NCBI GenBank assembly: GCA_039024915.1
Contig: JBCCPK010000002.1
Coordinates: forward strand, 496,001-560,000
Direction of reading: 5' to 3'
From: Pseudomonadota bacterium
GTDB taxonomy: Bacteria > Pseudomonadota > Alphaproteobacteria > Rhizobiales > MH13
Length of the DNA: 64,000 bases
The position numbers and the translations under genes are program-made. Shown in pieces: positions 35,838-45,218 of this stretch (position 1 is its first letter; the number at the start of each line of letters is the position of its first letter). The notes beneath the pieces are model-generated. The model was not told the origin of the DNA. It worked only from the letters and a program-made list of their open reading frames with translations, and did not search any database.

Positions 35838-36782
35838 ATGAGCCATCCAACTCAAAGCCAGATCGACCAGTTTCTCGCCGATAGTCTGGTCATTGCCGAA
35901 GCGATTGACGCTGGCGTTGATCCATTCACCAGCGAAGCCGCGCAGGCATTGGTCGGCGCGCTGAACGCCGATTTTGCCCCGACCGTTCAGGCGGGCGGCC
36001 GCGGCACCGATGTCCTCACCGCCGACGCCGCCAACCCGTTCAACGTCATCGTCGGATTTGAGGGAACCGATGTGCTGTTGGGCCGTTCCGGTTCCGATGC
36101 GCTGGCTGGTGAAACGGGATCAGACGTCCTGATCGGGCGCGCAGGAGACGATCTGCTGTTCGGCGGTCAAGGCAGCGACAGCCTTGCGGGCGGAAGCGGC
36201 AACGACATCCTCATCGGCGGACGTGGCTCAGATATCTTGCGTGGCGGCAAAGGCGACGACGACCTGTCCGGCGGCAACGGAACAGACCTCCTGCGCGGCG
36301 GTAAGGGTAACGATGCGCTGTCTGGCGGCAACGGGACCGACATCCTGAACGGTGGTAAGGGCAATGATAAGCTGTCCGGCGACAACGGCGCGGACATTTT
36401 GCGCGGTGGACAAGGTGACGACGTGCTCGAAGGGGGGCGCGGGAACGATCAGCTCTTCGGAGGCGATGGGGCCGATCAGTTCGTGTTTGACCCGTCTGAT
36501 CGCAGGCTAGGCGACGACGTCATCCGCGATTTCGGGGCTGGCGACAGCATCGTTCTTGCCGGCCAGGACATCATTGACTCGCTCAAAGGCAACCTTGGTG
36601 ACGATGGAGTCTTCGGTCTCGATGATCTGAACGCGGAGACAGGCTGGGGTCTGAGCGCATCGTCGGACGGCGATCTGCTTGTAACCCACCCCGGCGGTAC
36701 CATTGAGGTCGATGGCGTTGCGTTCAGCGATGATCTGTCGCTCGGCGGGCTGATCAGCGACGGCGTCGTACAGGTCGTCTGA
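35838..36782 (+). CDS. RTX protein, probable substrate of the adjacent type I system
   Basis: A 314-residue acidic protein without a signal peptide. Helical residues 1-50 are followed by about 15 glycine/aspartate nonapeptides (residues 55-215), for example GSDSLAGGSGND, and then by GADQFVFDPSDRRLGDDVIRDFGAGDSIVL, the usual post-repeat segment. The C-terminal 90 residues contain hydrophobic clusters as in secreted RTX proteins. Four nearly identical 54-base units lie at 36231-36446. No catalytic domain was seen, so it may be a structural or surface-layer-like protein. AAGGAG lies upstream, and it starts 126 bp after the HlyD gene. Confidence 0.9.
   Translation: MSHPTQSQIDQFLADSLVIAEAIDAGVDPFTSEAAQALVGALNADFAPTVQAGGRGTDVLTADAANPFNVIVGFEGTDVLLGRSGSDALAGETGSDVLIGRAGDDLLFGGQGSDSLAGGSGNDILIGGRGSDILRGGKGDDDLSGGNGTDLLRGGKGNDALSGGNGTDILNGGKGNDKLSGDNGADILRGGQGDDVLEGGRGNDQLFGGDGADQFVFDPSDRRLGDDVIRDFGAGDSIVLAGQDIIDSLKGNLGDDGVFGLDDLNAETGWGLSASSDGDLLVTHPGGTIEVDGVAFSDDLSLGGLISDGVVQVV
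36231..36446 (+). repeat. Four tandem 54-base units inside the RTX gene
   Basis: Each unit encodes 18 residues of the type DILRGGKGDDDLSGGNGT; the later copies differ at a few positions. The copies are similar at DNA level, pointing to recent duplication or ongoing homogenisation. Confidence 0.8.
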
Positions 36783-37191
36783 CCAGCGCACAGTCATGCG
36801 CCCCTCGGCTCGCCAACCGTGGGGCGCATGAAACCCCAAAACAGCCTCCGCAATCTGTTGTCAGAGCGGATGCGATCCTTCCCCACGCACGGCGGCAATT
36901 GTCCTCATCGGCTCTTCGTGTTTTGCGGCGACGCTTTGGGCGACCAAGGCCCTAAAGCTCAGATACACACTATTTGATAGGCCGCGCGCAGCCCCGCGAC
37001 CGCCACAACAAACCCACTCAAGCTGTGATCATTTTGCGACTCCCGCCATCTAATGGCGCCGCAGCCACAGGCCTGATGCCAATTAGACACAGTTTTGTCT
37101 TTCGCAATCTGGCGGTGTTTCGCGAATTCGTTAACGTGCGTTTACATTTTGATCGGGCGGGCAGCCTTTAGGCACATGGTGGGGTGCGATT
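36783..37191. other. Intergenic region after the RTX gene
   Basis: The 409 bp carry no convincing gene. A 10-bp stem, CATGCGCCCC (36795-36804) with GGGGCGCATG (36821-36830), lies just after the RTX stop and probably ends that transcript, although no T-run follows on the plus strand. The right half is more AT-rich and probably holds the promoter of the next gene. GGGGTG precedes the ATG at 37192. Confidence 0.5.
36795..36830 (+). terminator. Stem-loop after the RTX gene
   Basis: A perfect 10-bp stem with a 16-base loop, 12 bp after the stop codon. The absence of a U-tract makes it a transcript-end protector or a weak terminator. Confidence 0.5.
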
Positions 37192-38397
37192 ATGAAGTGG
37201 CACAACTTTTTACGGACGACGGTTTTCGGTCTGGCAGGCACAGCCCTGACGGCCACGATTATGGCGCCACAGACAGTGCAGGCCAACGAAGCTCATTTTG
37301 GTATTTTCTTCTCCAACATCTTTTTTGGTGAGTCGCCCTTCGATGACGACCTGATTACGCCAGAGACGTTCAACCAAGGGACGACCAGGACAGATGCGCC
37401 TGCAGCAGGAATTGCAGATTTCTATGCCTCCGCGGAGATCGGCGCTTTCTTCAGCAACCTCGATCGAAACCTCCTGGTCACAGAGGATGCCGTCCCGTCG
37501 CTGGTCACCGCGATCAATCAGGACACCGACGTTAATGGTTGGACCTATGGGATCGAAGCGGGATTTGGCCTTGATGACTTGGGTTTTGGTGACGGATTTC
37601 CCAATTCGCTTTCGATCCGCTTCAACTACACCCAAGCCGACGGAGATGAGCGTTACGATGCGGTCGCTTTTCCCGATGGACTCGGGATCCCCGGTGTGGG
37701 CCTTGATCCCGGTTTTTATGTCGGAGGGAATGCGCAACCGCCTATTTTCCGGTCGGCAGACCTTTTCACCTCTCGCTACAATATAGAGTATGAAAGCTAT
37801 CAGCTCGAGTTGGAAAAGAACTGGCTACAACAGTCTCTCAGCGACAACTTCGCGATCCAGCTGAACACCGGTACGCGTTTCATCGGGGAAACGTACGACG
37901 AGGATTTCGACGGGCGGATTGCTTTCAGCGCCGATCCCGGCAGCTTTGCCGAGTTCAACTACAATACGAACCTCGACACCTACACCTATGGCGCTTTCGC
38001 CAACGTCCAACTTGCCTACGGCCAGCCGGTCCTTGGAGACAGCGTCCTTTTCGGCATTCTAGGCGGTGAGGTTGGTCTCAACTATTCCACGCTCGATGGA
38101 ACGGACTCGCTTGATCGCTTCGATTTCGGCCTGGGCATTTTGAACTCGTCTGTCACCACGGACTTGGATGACGATGAGTGGCGTTTCAGCGTCGGCGCCA
38201 ACGCTGGCGTCGGGCTGTCGTTCGGTAATGGCTTGACGATCATGCTCGGTGCTGAAGCCGACTATGGCAAATACGCGAACCCGACCATCCTCCGTCCCGA
38301 CTCAAACGGTGCTGGGGCACTGCCCAGCGTTGGTAGACTGGATGGTCCAGACAGCTGGACGTATGTTGGCACGATCCGCACCACCTTCAGGTTCTGA
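37192..38397 (+). CDS. Outer-membrane beta-barrel protein of unknown function
   Basis: I do not recognise the family. The 401-residue product has a signal peptide (MKWHNFLRTTVFGLAGTALT to TVQANEA). A series of amphipathic strands separated by acidic turns follows (WTYGIEAGFGLDDLGFGDGF, SLSIRFNYTQADGDE, FRFSVGANAGVGLSF-like WRFSVGANAGVGLSF). The terminal TTFRF ends in Phe, the classic signal for outer-membrane insertion. About 12-16 strands are plausible. It follows the RTX operon but has its own promoter region, so a link to secretion is only positional. Confidence 0.7.
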   Translation: MKWHNFLRTTVFGLAGTALTATIMAPQTVQANEAHFGIFFSNIFFGESPFDDDLITPETFNQGTTRTDAPAAGIADFYASAEIGAFFSNLDRNLLVTEDAVPSLVTAINQDTDVNGWTYGIEAGFGLDDLGFGDGFPNSLSIRFNYTQADGDERYDAVAFPDGLGIPGVGLDPGFYVGGNAQPPIFRSADLFTSRYNIEYESYQLELEKNWLQQSLSDNFAIQLNTGTRFIGETYDEDFDGRIAFSADPGSFAEFNYNTNLDTYTYGAFANVQLAYGQPVLGDSVLFGILGGEVGLNYSTLDGTDSLDRFDFGLGILNSSVTTDLDDDEWRFSVGANAGVGLSFGNGLTIMLGAEADYGKYANPTILRPDSNGAGALPSVGRLDGPDSWTYVGTIRTTFRF

Positions 38398-38431
38398 TCT
38401 CGCTTTTCAGCGGCGAAAGGCACGCTGGCAA

Positions 38432-39388
38432 TCAGGTCATTGCTTCGCCAAGCCGAACGCCTGAGAGGAAAGCAAGCTCGACGCGTGGCCCGAGCATGCC
38501 GTCGCCCGCAACGCCCAAAGTGCCATCTGCTGAGAGAATAAACGGTTCGCCATGGGCGTTGGTCACCTTAGCGTAGCGCCAGCGATGGCCGGCAGCGTAA
38601 ACGGGCTGAGGCACGGGAATACCCAACGCCTCCTGAAACGCGCGCAACAGCACCGGCACCATCTCGGGGCGCTCTCGCTCAATATGCTCGGTGGAAAAGT
38701 CAGCCGACGCCTGCACCACCCAAAGGTCCTTGTCGGTTTGCCGGTCCGCTCCGCGTGACGCCTGACGGCAGGCGAAACCAAGAGGACCACCTTTGGCGAG
38801 GTCTGGTACGTCTTTCGCGCCCAGATAGCCATCGAAAGCGGCCAACAATGTGTAGCAAGGGGCATAGGCGACATCATTGAGCGCCCCGAAGGGCCCACCG
38901 AATGCGTCGAGCAAATGGGCGGCCTGGGGCGCTGGTGCGGTCACGATCACCTTGTCGAAGGGCACCGAGTGGGCACCATCCTTGTCCGAAAGGACATAGC
39001 CTTCAGCGACCTTGCCGATATGCGCAACTTCGAAGCTGGTCGTGACTGTCACACCTTGCGCATCGGCAAACCCGGCTTTGACCAGCTCAGCCATACCCGG
39101 CTTGCCGATCATCGCACCGTCTTCCCGAAGATGGCCCGCTGGGTCCCAGACTTCGACGATGCCTGCTGTATGCAGGTCTGCAATGTAGGCGGAGAATGCG
39201 GGATCACGCACGGTGGCAAATTGAGCGCCATGGTCAAACGCCCCCCATTCGGTGCGCCGCGTCGAAAGGCGTCCACCGATCCCGCGCCCCTTATCAAAGA
39301 CAGCAACCGCATGCCCGGCGCTAGCCAGGGTCCGCGCCGCTGCCAGCCCCGCCATGCCCGCACCAATCACTGCGACATCAAGCGCCAT
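38432..39388 (-). CDS. FAD-dependent oxidoreductase (COG3380, renalase-like)
   Basis: A 318-residue flavoprotein. The N-terminal dinucleotide motif DVAVIGAGMAGLAAARTLA is followed by VAVFDKGRGIGGRLSTRR and FDHGAQFATV, then VIVTAPAPQAAHLL, and a C-terminal GDGMLGPRVELAFLSGVRLGEA that closes the FAD site. This is the amine-oxidase/renalase-like fold. Its start is 55 bp from the divergent DCC gene and thus next to the photolyase-like gene. The substrate is unknown. Confidence 0.88.
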   Translation of the reverse strand: MALDVAVIGAGMAGLAAARTLASAGHAVAVFDKGRGIGGRLSTRRTEWGAFDHGAQFATVRDPAFSAYIADLHTAGIVEVWDPAGHLREDGAMIGKPGMAELVKAGFADAQGVTVTTSFEVAHIGKVAEGYVLSDKDGAHSVPFDKVIVTAPAPQAAHLLDAFGGPFGALNDVAYAPCYTLLAAFDGYLGAKDVPDLAKGGPLGFACRQASRGADRQTDKDLWVVQASADFSTEHIERERPEMVPVLLRAFQEALGIPVPQPVYAAGHRWRYAKVTNAHGEPFILSADGTLGVAGDGMLGPRVELAFLSGVRLGEAMT

Positions 39389-39443
39389 CCTCAATTCACT
39401 CCAAACACTCGTCAGCCAAAGGCTACTGTTTATATGGCAGCTT

Positions 39444-39887
39444 ATGGCAGATTTATCTCAGACACATCGATCCGAAATCGATACCACCGGTCACCAAACG
39501 AACGAAGCCGCCTGCACCGTCTACTATGACGGGGCCTGCCCTCTTTGCCAGCGCGAAATTGCTCTGTATCAGTCAATGGAGGGATCGGACGCGATCCGGT
39601 GGCACGACGTGTCGGTGACCGGCACAGGAGCAAGCGACCTCGAAACGGCCGATGCGATGGCCAGGTTTCATGTCCGGCGAGCCGATGGATCCCTGGTCTC
39701 TGGCGCGCGTGGTTTCTTTGAGGTCATGAAAACTCTTCCACGGTTGCGCTGGTTGGGCAGCTTGTTGAGTGTGCCACCGATCCCGTGGATTGCAGAGGGT
39801 GCTTATCGGCTGTTTCTGCCCCTAAGACCCACGCTGAAAAAGCTGATAGCCGCGCCCAAGCAAGCACCGCGTAACGATGCTGCATAA
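39444..39887 (+). CDS. DCC-family (DUF393) thiol-disulfide oxidoreductase-like protein
   Basis: A 147-residue protein with the family motif TVYYDGACPLCQREIALYQ, where the CPLC pair is thioredoxin-like, followed by IRWHDVS and FHVRRADGSLVSGARGFFEV. The ATG at 39444 was chosen because upstream codons run into the divergent promoter of the flavin oxidoreductase gene. Its end overlaps the photolyase-like gene by 11 bp, so the two are co-translated. DCC proteins are repeatedly found near photolyase-type genes; their role is not settled. Confidence 0.88.
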   Translation: MADLSQTHRSEIDTTGHQTNEAACTVYYDGACPLCQREIALYQSMEGSDAIRWHDVSVTGTGASDLETADAMARFHVRRADGSLVSGARGFFEVMKTLPRLRWLGSLLSVPPIPWIAEGAYRLFLPLRPTLKKLIAAPKQAPRNDAA

Positions 39888-41115
39888 TCCCTTGCATGAC
39901 TTCCCGCCCAGCCGCGCGGCGGCACGAGAACGCCTCACCGCTTATGCACCTCAGGCGGGCCGCGCCTATGCATCAGGCCGCAATACCGATCCGGGGCCAG
40001 GCAAGCCGCAAGCGGTCTCGATGCTCTCGCCCTATCTGCGCCGCCGCATGATCACCGAGCGCGAAGTCGTCGCCGAAGTGCTCAAACACCATAGCCTGGA
40101 AGCGGCAGAGAAGTTCATCCAGGAGGTGTTTTGGCGCGCCTACTTCAAAGGCTGGCTCGAGATGCGGCCAAGCGTCTGGGATCGTTATCTCATCGAGCGA
40201 CAGAACGGGTTTCGCGATCTTGAAAAGGATGGTGCGCTCCGACGCGACTACGAAGCTGCGATCGCAGGCGAGACCGGAATTGAGGGGTTCGACGATTGGG
40301 CGCAAGAACTGGTCGAAACGGGGTGGCTACACAACCACGCCCGCATGTGGTTCGCGTCGATCTGGATCTTCACCCTGCGTCTGCCTTGGGCGCTTGGTGC
40401 GGATTTCTTTTACCAGCACCTCGTCGACGCTGACCCCGCGAGCAATACGCTGTCCTGGCGCTGGGTTGGCGGGCTTCACACCCGCGGTAAGACCTACCTC
40501 GCCCGCCCCGATAACATCGCCAAGTTCAGCAATGGCCGCTTTCGTCCGACCGACTTGGCCGCGTTCGCCGAGCCACTTGACGAAGACCTGGAGCACCCAG
40601 CACCGCTTCCTCCGCCCGAAGGCCGGACCCGCGTTCCCGATGGGGACTATGCGCTGCTGCTGACCACCGATGATCTCAATCCCGAGAGCTGGCCCGGCTG
40701 GCAAGCCAACCCGCCCAAACTGATCATCACTGTCGGGCAGCTACCGCTTGAAGCGGAGCTCAACGGCGGGGATAAGGCGACCGCCTTTACCCGTTCGGCG
40801 CTCGCTGAGGCAGCCGATCGGATCGTCTCGAACGGAGACGGTACCCAGCATGTCGCGTTGGCGCCCGACTGGGACGCCATCAACCAAGCCTGCGCCGACC
40901 ATGGGCTGTCATGTCTGTGCCATCCGATGGCTATGGCAGGGCCATCGGCGGCCTTTGTCGCGACAAAAGACCGGACAATTCCGGCCAATTCCGGCTTGGA
41001 ACTTCATCCGGTTCAAAGGTCCTGGGATGTGCACGCGTTCCCGCGCGCCACCGCCGGGTTTTTCAAGCTGAAAAAAGCCATTCCCAAGCTACTGGCCCGC
41101 GCCGATCTCAATTGA
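39877..41115 (+). CDS. Photolyase/cryptochrome-like FAD protein with rearranged domains
   Basis: A 412-residue protein. Residues about 45-225 carry the photolyase FAD-binding domain: MLSPYLRRRMITEREVV, AEKFIQEVFWRAYFKGWLE, GFDDWAQELVETGWLHNHARM, LPWALGADFFYQHLVDADPAS and NTLSWRWVGGLHTRGKTY. Normal photolyases place an alpha/beta antenna domain before this; here none precedes it. Instead about 160 residues follow (DYALLLTTDDLNPESWPG, KLIITVGQLPLEAEL, TRSALAEAADRIVS) that look like an alpha/beta domain, possibly a permuted antenna. DNA repair activity is uncertain. It overlaps the DCC gene. Confidence 0.82.
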   Translation: MLHNPLHDFPPSRAAARERLTAYAPQAGRAYASGRNTDPGPGKPQAVSMLSPYLRRRMITEREVVAEVLKHHSLEAAEKFIQEVFWRAYFKGWLEMRPSVWDRYLIERQNGFRDLEKDGALRRDYEAAIAGETGIEGFDDWAQELVETGWLHNHARMWFASIWIFTLRLPWALGADFFYQHLVDADPASNTLSWRWVGGLHTRGKTYLARPDNIAKFSNGRFRPTDLAAFAEPLDEDLEHPAPLPPPEGRTRVPDGDYALLLTTDDLNPESWPGWQANPPKLIITVGQLPLEAELNGGDKATAFTRSALAEAADRIVSNGDGTQHVALAPDWDAINQACADHGLSCLCHPMAMAGPSAAFVATKDRTIPANSGLELHPVQRSWDVHAFPRATAGFFKLKKAIPKLLARADLN

Positions 41116-41133
41116 CGGCGGCGAGGACCGCAC

Positions 41134-42864
41134 TCAGGCAGCGATCTCGATGCCGTCGCGTGAGAGCATGTCGAGCTTTGGCATCAAGGCCATAAGCTCT
41201 TGTGTGTGCGGGTGCTGTGGCCGGTTGAACAGGCTGTCGGTGTCCGCAAGCTCGACCATTTCGCCATGGTACATCACGCCAATACGGTCGCACATCTGGC
41301 GCATGACCGGCAGGTCGTGACTGATGAATAGCAAGGTCAGATCAAGCGTTTCCTGCAGGTCTTTCAACAGGTTGAGCACCTGCGCCTGGATCGAAACGTC
41401 GAGGGCGGAGGTTGGTTCGTCACAAATCAGGAAGCGCGGACGCGTCGCGAGCGCTCGCGCAATCGAGATCCGTTGACGCTGCCCACCAGAGAACGCATGC
41501 GGGTAGCGCTTGCCAGCCTCGGGCGGCAGCCCAACGAGACCCAAAAGCTCCGTGACAATCCGTGACGTCTCGGCGGCAGAGGCAGTCAGATTGTGCAGTC
41601 TGATCGGCTCGGCGACGATATCATCAACGCGCATCCGCGGATTAAGCGAAGAATACGGGTCCTGAAAAACCATCTGGATCGCCTGCCGCTGCTGATTACG
41701 AACCTCAGAATTCGCAGGCGCCTTGAGGTCTTGCCCATCAAGCAGCACCGACCCTCCCGACGGGGACAGCAATCCGGCGATGATCTTCGCGACAGTTGAT
41801 TTGCCCGAACCGGATTCCCCCACAATCCCGAAGACTTCACCCGGCTTGATGTCGAACGAGACATGATCGACAGCGGTCATGAAGCGGCGCTTGCTTTTGA
41901 AAAAAGAGGAGACCGTCTGAAACTCCATCAGCAGGTCCCGCACCGCTATCACAGGCTCACCGCTCCCTTGCAGGTTCTGGTTGCCGCTTTGGCCCAACCA
42001 GTGGGTGGACACGTCAATGGTCGGCAGCTTCGACGATGCGTCCCCCTCGCCCTGGAGGTTGGGAAACCGGTGCAACCGCGCATCAGCACGCGGCACCGAC
42101 GCAATCAGGCTCCGCGAGTACGGATGATCGGGTGATCCGAGAACCTGCGTGGTCGGTCCCTGCTCGACGATCTTGCCGTCTTTCATGACGACGACCTTGT
42201 CGGTCGTTTCCGCAATCACGCCCATATCGTGGGTGATCAGCATGACGCCGACATCGCGCTCACGCGCCAGCTTCTTGATGAGTTCAAGGATCTGCGCCTG
42301 GATGGACACATCAAGCGCCGTCGTCGGCTCATCGGCAATGATCAGGCTGGGTTCGGTCGACAGCGCCAGCGCGATCACGACACGCTGGCGCATGCCGCCG
42401 GAAAACTGGTGCGGATAGTGTTTGATCCGGATCTCCGGGTCGGGAATACCCACAGCGTCCAGCAGCTCAACCGCTCTGTTTTGCGCAGACGTACCGCCCG
42501 CCGTCCGATGATGCTCAATCGTCTCAACAAGCTGGTGCTCTATCGTGTAAAGCGGGTTCAGCGCGGTCAGCGGGTCCTGCATGATGATGGACACCGCGCG
42601 CCCGCGAAGCGCCTGCATCGCGTCGCGATCCAGCGCATCGATACGCTTGCCCTGCAGCTCAATAGTCCCGGCGGAGATTTGGCCAGGCGGCTCCAGAAGG
42701 CCCATGATCGCATTGCCAATGGTGGACTTTCCGGCCCCGGACTCCCCGACGATACCGACGATCTCACCAGGGTTGATGGTCACGTTGGCTGTATCGACTG
42801 CGGTGAACACACCATGGCGCGTCGGGTAGGTGACGGTCAGCCCTTGAATATCGAGAAGTGCCAT
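41134..42864 (-). CDS. Fused dipeptide-type ABC importer ATPase (DppD-DppF fusion)
   Basis: A cytoplasmic protein of 576 residues with two ATPase domains that power the permease pair upstream. Domain 1 has Walker [10 protein letters not shown], signature FSGGMRQRV and Walker [13 protein letters not shown]. Domain 2 (from about residue 300) has [18 protein letters not shown] and [12 protein letters not shown]. Each domain is followed by an oligopeptide-type C-terminal segment ([24 protein letters not shown]). Single-chain fusions of this kind occur as GsiA-type proteins. It lies six bp after dppC and ends the operon. Confidence 0.95.
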   Translation of the reverse strand: MALLDIQGLTVTYPTRHGVFTAVDTANVTINPGEIVGIVGESGAGKSTIGNAIMGLLEPPGQISAGTIELQGKRIDALDRDAMQALRGRAVSIIMQDPLTALNPLYTIEHQLVETIEHHRTAGGTSAQNRAVELLDAVGIPDPEIRIKHYPHQFSGGMRQRVVIALALSTEPSLIIADEPTTALDVSIQAQILELIKKLARERDVGVMLITHDMGVIAETTDKVVVMKDGKIVEQGPTTQVLGSPDHPYSRSLIASVPRADARLHRFPNLQGEGDASSKLPTIDVSTHWLGQSGNQNLQGSGEPVIAVRDLLMEFQTVSSFFKSKRRFMTAVDHVSFDIKPGEVFGIVGESGSGKSTVAKIIAGLLSPSGGSVLLDGQDLKAPANSEVRNQQRQAIQMVFQDPYSSLNPRMRVDDIVAEPIRLHNLTASAAETSRIVTELLGLVGLPPEAGKRYPHAFSGGQRQRISIARALATRPRFLICDEPTSALDVSIQAQVLNLLKDLQETLDLTLLFISHDLPVMRQMCDRIGVMYHGEMVELADTDSLFNRPQHPHTQELMALMPKLDMLSRDGIEIAA

Positions 42865-42870
42865 CGTGCG

Positions 42871-43857
42871 CTACCTCAGCTTCGGGTTGAGGACATCGCG
42901 CAGCCAGTCACCAAGCAGGTTCACCGACAAGGCGAGCGCCAGCAGCGCAACAGCGGGAAAGAACAGAATCCACCACTCGCCAGAGAACAGGAAATCCTGT
43001 CCCGTGTTGATCAAAGTGCCCAGGGACGGGGTGGTCTTGGGCATGCCCACACCAAGGAACGACAAGGTCGCCTCAGCGATGATCGCAAGGGCAAGGCCGA
43101 TGGTCGCGATCACGAGCACCGGACCCATCACATTGGGCAGCACATGCTTGATCATGATAGTGAAAGGTCGAACGCCGATTACGCGCGCCGCCTGAACATA
43201 TTCCTTGTTGCGCTCCACAAGGGTCGCGCCGCGCACCGTCCGTGCGTATTGCACCCAGTCTGACAAGGCGATCGATACGATCAAAATCCAGACCGCCACA
43301 TCGTTGCGCATGTCTGGAGGGACCAACCCTCGGACGATGCCGAAGACCAGAAGCGCAATAAGAATGGAGGGGAAGGTGAGCTGAACGTCGGCGATCCGCA
43401 TGATGATGGTATCGGTCCAGCCGCCCCGATAGCCAGCGAGCAACCCGAGTAGAATACCGATCACCATGGCGAGGAGTACCGCCGACACCCCAACAAACAG
43501 GGATATCCGGGAACCGTACAGGATGGTTGAAAAGATATCGCGGCCCTGATCATCCGTGCCAAGCCAGTAAACGTTGCTTGTGAACTGGTTGGCTTCCATG
43601 GGCGGCGTGAAGCCGTCCATCAGATTGAGCTCCGCAGGGTTGAACGGGTCTTGCGGCGAGATCAGCGGCGCGAGAAGAGAGGCAAGGACAATGACGAGCA
43701 CCACAATGGCTGCGACGATGGCCACAGGCGAGCGGGTGAACGAGTACCAGACATCAGACGCGGCAATGCGTGCCCACAAGGACGGGGGATCGCCAACGAT
43801 GGCTTCCGGCTCAACGGAAACGGGTGTCGGTTTGGTTTCGATCGGCGCGTCCGTCAT
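42871..43857 (-). CDS. dppC: Dipeptide-type ABC importer permease (DppC)
   Basis: A 328-residue inner-membrane protein with an N-terminal cytoplasmic tail, one helix near residues 45-65 and five more helices. The DppC-type region YWLGTDDQGRDIFSTILYGSRISLFVGV is followed by the coupling loop EYVQAARVIGVRPFTIMIKHVLPNVMGP (both quoted in part), with EAA-type Ala/Gly positions. It begins 15 bp after dppB. Confidence 0.95.
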   Translation of the reverse strand: MTDAPIETKPTPVSVEPEAIVGDPPSLWARIAASDVWYSFTRSPVAIVAAIVVLVIVLASLLAPLISPQDPFNPAELNLMDGFTPPMEANQFTSNVYWLGTDDQGRDIFSTILYGSRISLFVGVSAVLLAMVIGILLGLLAGYRGGWTDTIIMRIADVQLTFPSILIALLVFGIVRGLVPPDMRNDVAVWILIVSIALSDWVQYARTVRGATLVERNKEYVQAARVIGVRPFTIMIKHVLPNVMGPVLVIATIGLALAIIAEATLSFLGVGMPKTTPSLGTLINTGQDFLFSGEWWILFFPAVALLALALSVNLLGDWLRDVLNPKLR

Positions 43858-43872
43858 GATTACCCACCCATC

Positions 43873-44853
43873 CTATTTGCTCGATGACCGCTCGACGCGC
43901 AGCCTTGGATCGACCGCGAAATAGAGAAGGTCGACAACCAGATTGACGATCACGAAGAACACCGCGATCAGCATCAGATACGTCGCCATCACCGGGATAT
44001 CGACGAAGTTGATGGCGTTGATGAACATCAGGCCGACGCCCGGCCATTGGAAAACTGTCTCGGTGATGATCGCGAACGCGACGATAGAGCCAAGCTGAAG
44101 ACCGGTTATCGTGATCACAGGTATCAAAGTGTTTTTCAGCGCATGCCCAAAGTTCACGGCCCTAGATGACAGCCCACGTGCACGGGCAAACTTGATATAA
44201 TCGGTGCGCAGCACTTCGAGCATCTCGGATCGGACGAGCCGCATGATCAGCGTAAGCTGGTAGAGGCCAAGGGTGATGGCCGGCAGGATAAGCGATGCGC
44301 GACCGGATTCGGTGAGGAAGCCGGTGGTCCAGCCGCCAAGAGCGACCACCTCCCCACGCCCGTTGGAGGGCAGCCATTGCAGTTCGACTGCAAAAATCCA
44401 GATCAGCGTGATCCCGATCAGGAACGTCGGCAGCGACACACCAATCAACGACACCGTCATGATGGTTGTCGCCATCACGCCCTTGCGCCGCAAAGCGGTG
44501 TAGACCCCCAATGCGAGCCCGCCCACCAGCGCAAAAAGACCGGAAACGAACGCAAGCTCTAGGGTGGCCGGCAGCCGCTCAGCAATCAGTTGCGAGACCG
44601 GCACGCCCGCGCGATAGGAAATACCAAACTCGCCGCGCAAAGCGCCGACAAGAAAGTTGAAATACTGCACGATGAAGGGGTCATTGAGGCCAAGGCGCTC
44701 GCGCAGATTGGCGATATCCTCAACCGTGCGTTCCTGCCCCAGAAGGCTCTCGATGGGATCGCCGACATAACGGAACATCAGGAACGCGATCAGCCCAACG
44801 ACCAGCAGGACGAGGAAAGACTGAAGAACGCGGCGGATGATGTAGCCCAACAT
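43873..44853 (-). CDS. dppB: Dipeptide-type ABC importer permease (DppB)
   Basis: A 326-residue permease with six helices. It begins MLGYIIRRVLQSFLVLLVVG, the typical DppB start, preceded by GGTAGGAG, which decides against the upstream start at 44922. The EAA-type loop is RTDYIKFARARGLSSRAVNFGHALKNTL (in part), and the C-terminus has PGVGLMFINAI. With DppC it forms the channel for short peptides or related compounds. Confidence 0.95.
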   Translation of the reverse strand: MLGYIIRRVLQSFLVLLVVGLIAFLMFRYVGDPIESLLGQERTVEDIANLRERLGLNDPFIVQYFNFLVGALRGEFGISYRAGVPVSQLIAERLPATLELAFVSGLFALVGGLALGVYTALRRKGVMATTIMTVSLIGVSLPTFLIGITLIWIFAVELQWLPSNGRGEVVALGGWTTGFLTESGRASLILPAITLGLYQLTLIMRLVRSEMLEVLRTDYIKFARARGLSSRAVNFGHALKNTLIPVITITGLQLGSIVAFAIITETVFQWPGVGLMFINAINFVDIPVMATYLMLIAVFFVIVNLVVDLLYFAVDPRLRVERSSSK

Positions 44854-44863
44854 TTGTGCGCTC

Positions 44864-45148
44864 CTACCCTTTCCGCGAAGGTTGAGCGGTATCAGCCTGC
44901 TGGCAGCGAGCCAGTTCCGCATTCAAGGCGTCACCGGACAGTTCGTTCGCCGCGCGCGTTGCGTCGTGCAGCGCTGCAATGAAAACCTCGTCATCAGATA
45001 CCATTTCGCTGAGTTGCCGCGCCCACTCATCGCTTTGGTCGTACAATCTATCGGACTGCTCCTCCCGCGCCGGATGATAGCTCAGGTGAAACGCCGCGTA
45101 GTCGGCGACTTGCACGCACAAGGCGAGAGCGGAGATGGTTGTCAGCAA
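44864..45148 (-). CDS. Small hypothetical protein between receptor and permease genes
   Basis: The 94-residue frame starts with TTG at 45148, with GGAG eight bases upstream, and ends 10 bp before the dppB start. The N-terminal 22 residues (MLTTISALALCVQVADYAAF) are hydrophobic; the rest is acidic and helical with two Cys. Composition and position fit a small operon member, perhaps secreted or membrane-tethered, but no family was recognised. The only other content of this 365-bp gap is the dppA1 terminator. Confidence 0.5.
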   Translation of the reverse strand: MLTTISALALCVQVADYAAFHLSYHPAREEQSDRLYDQSDEWARQLSEMVSDDEVFIAALHDATRAANELSGDALNAELARCQQADTAQPSRKG

Positions 45149-45177
45149 ACGTGCCGCTCCTTCAATCGATAAAGAAA

Positions 45178-45201
45178 GGGCGGCGCTTTAAGACGCCGCC
45201 C
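45178..45201 (-). terminator. Terminator after the first dipeptide receptor gene
   Basis: GGGCGGCG (45178-45185) and CGCCGCCC (45194-45201) pair perfectly; UUUCUUU follows in the minus-strand transcript. It lies 18 bp after the dppA1 stop and upstream of the permease genes. Confidence 0.75.
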
Positions 45202-45218
45202 GTGGTCAGTTTCAGTAT

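Noticed and set aside
36231-36446. Tandem repeats as a CRISPR array
   Set aside because: The repeats are contiguous 54-base coding units without spacers inside an RTX gene.
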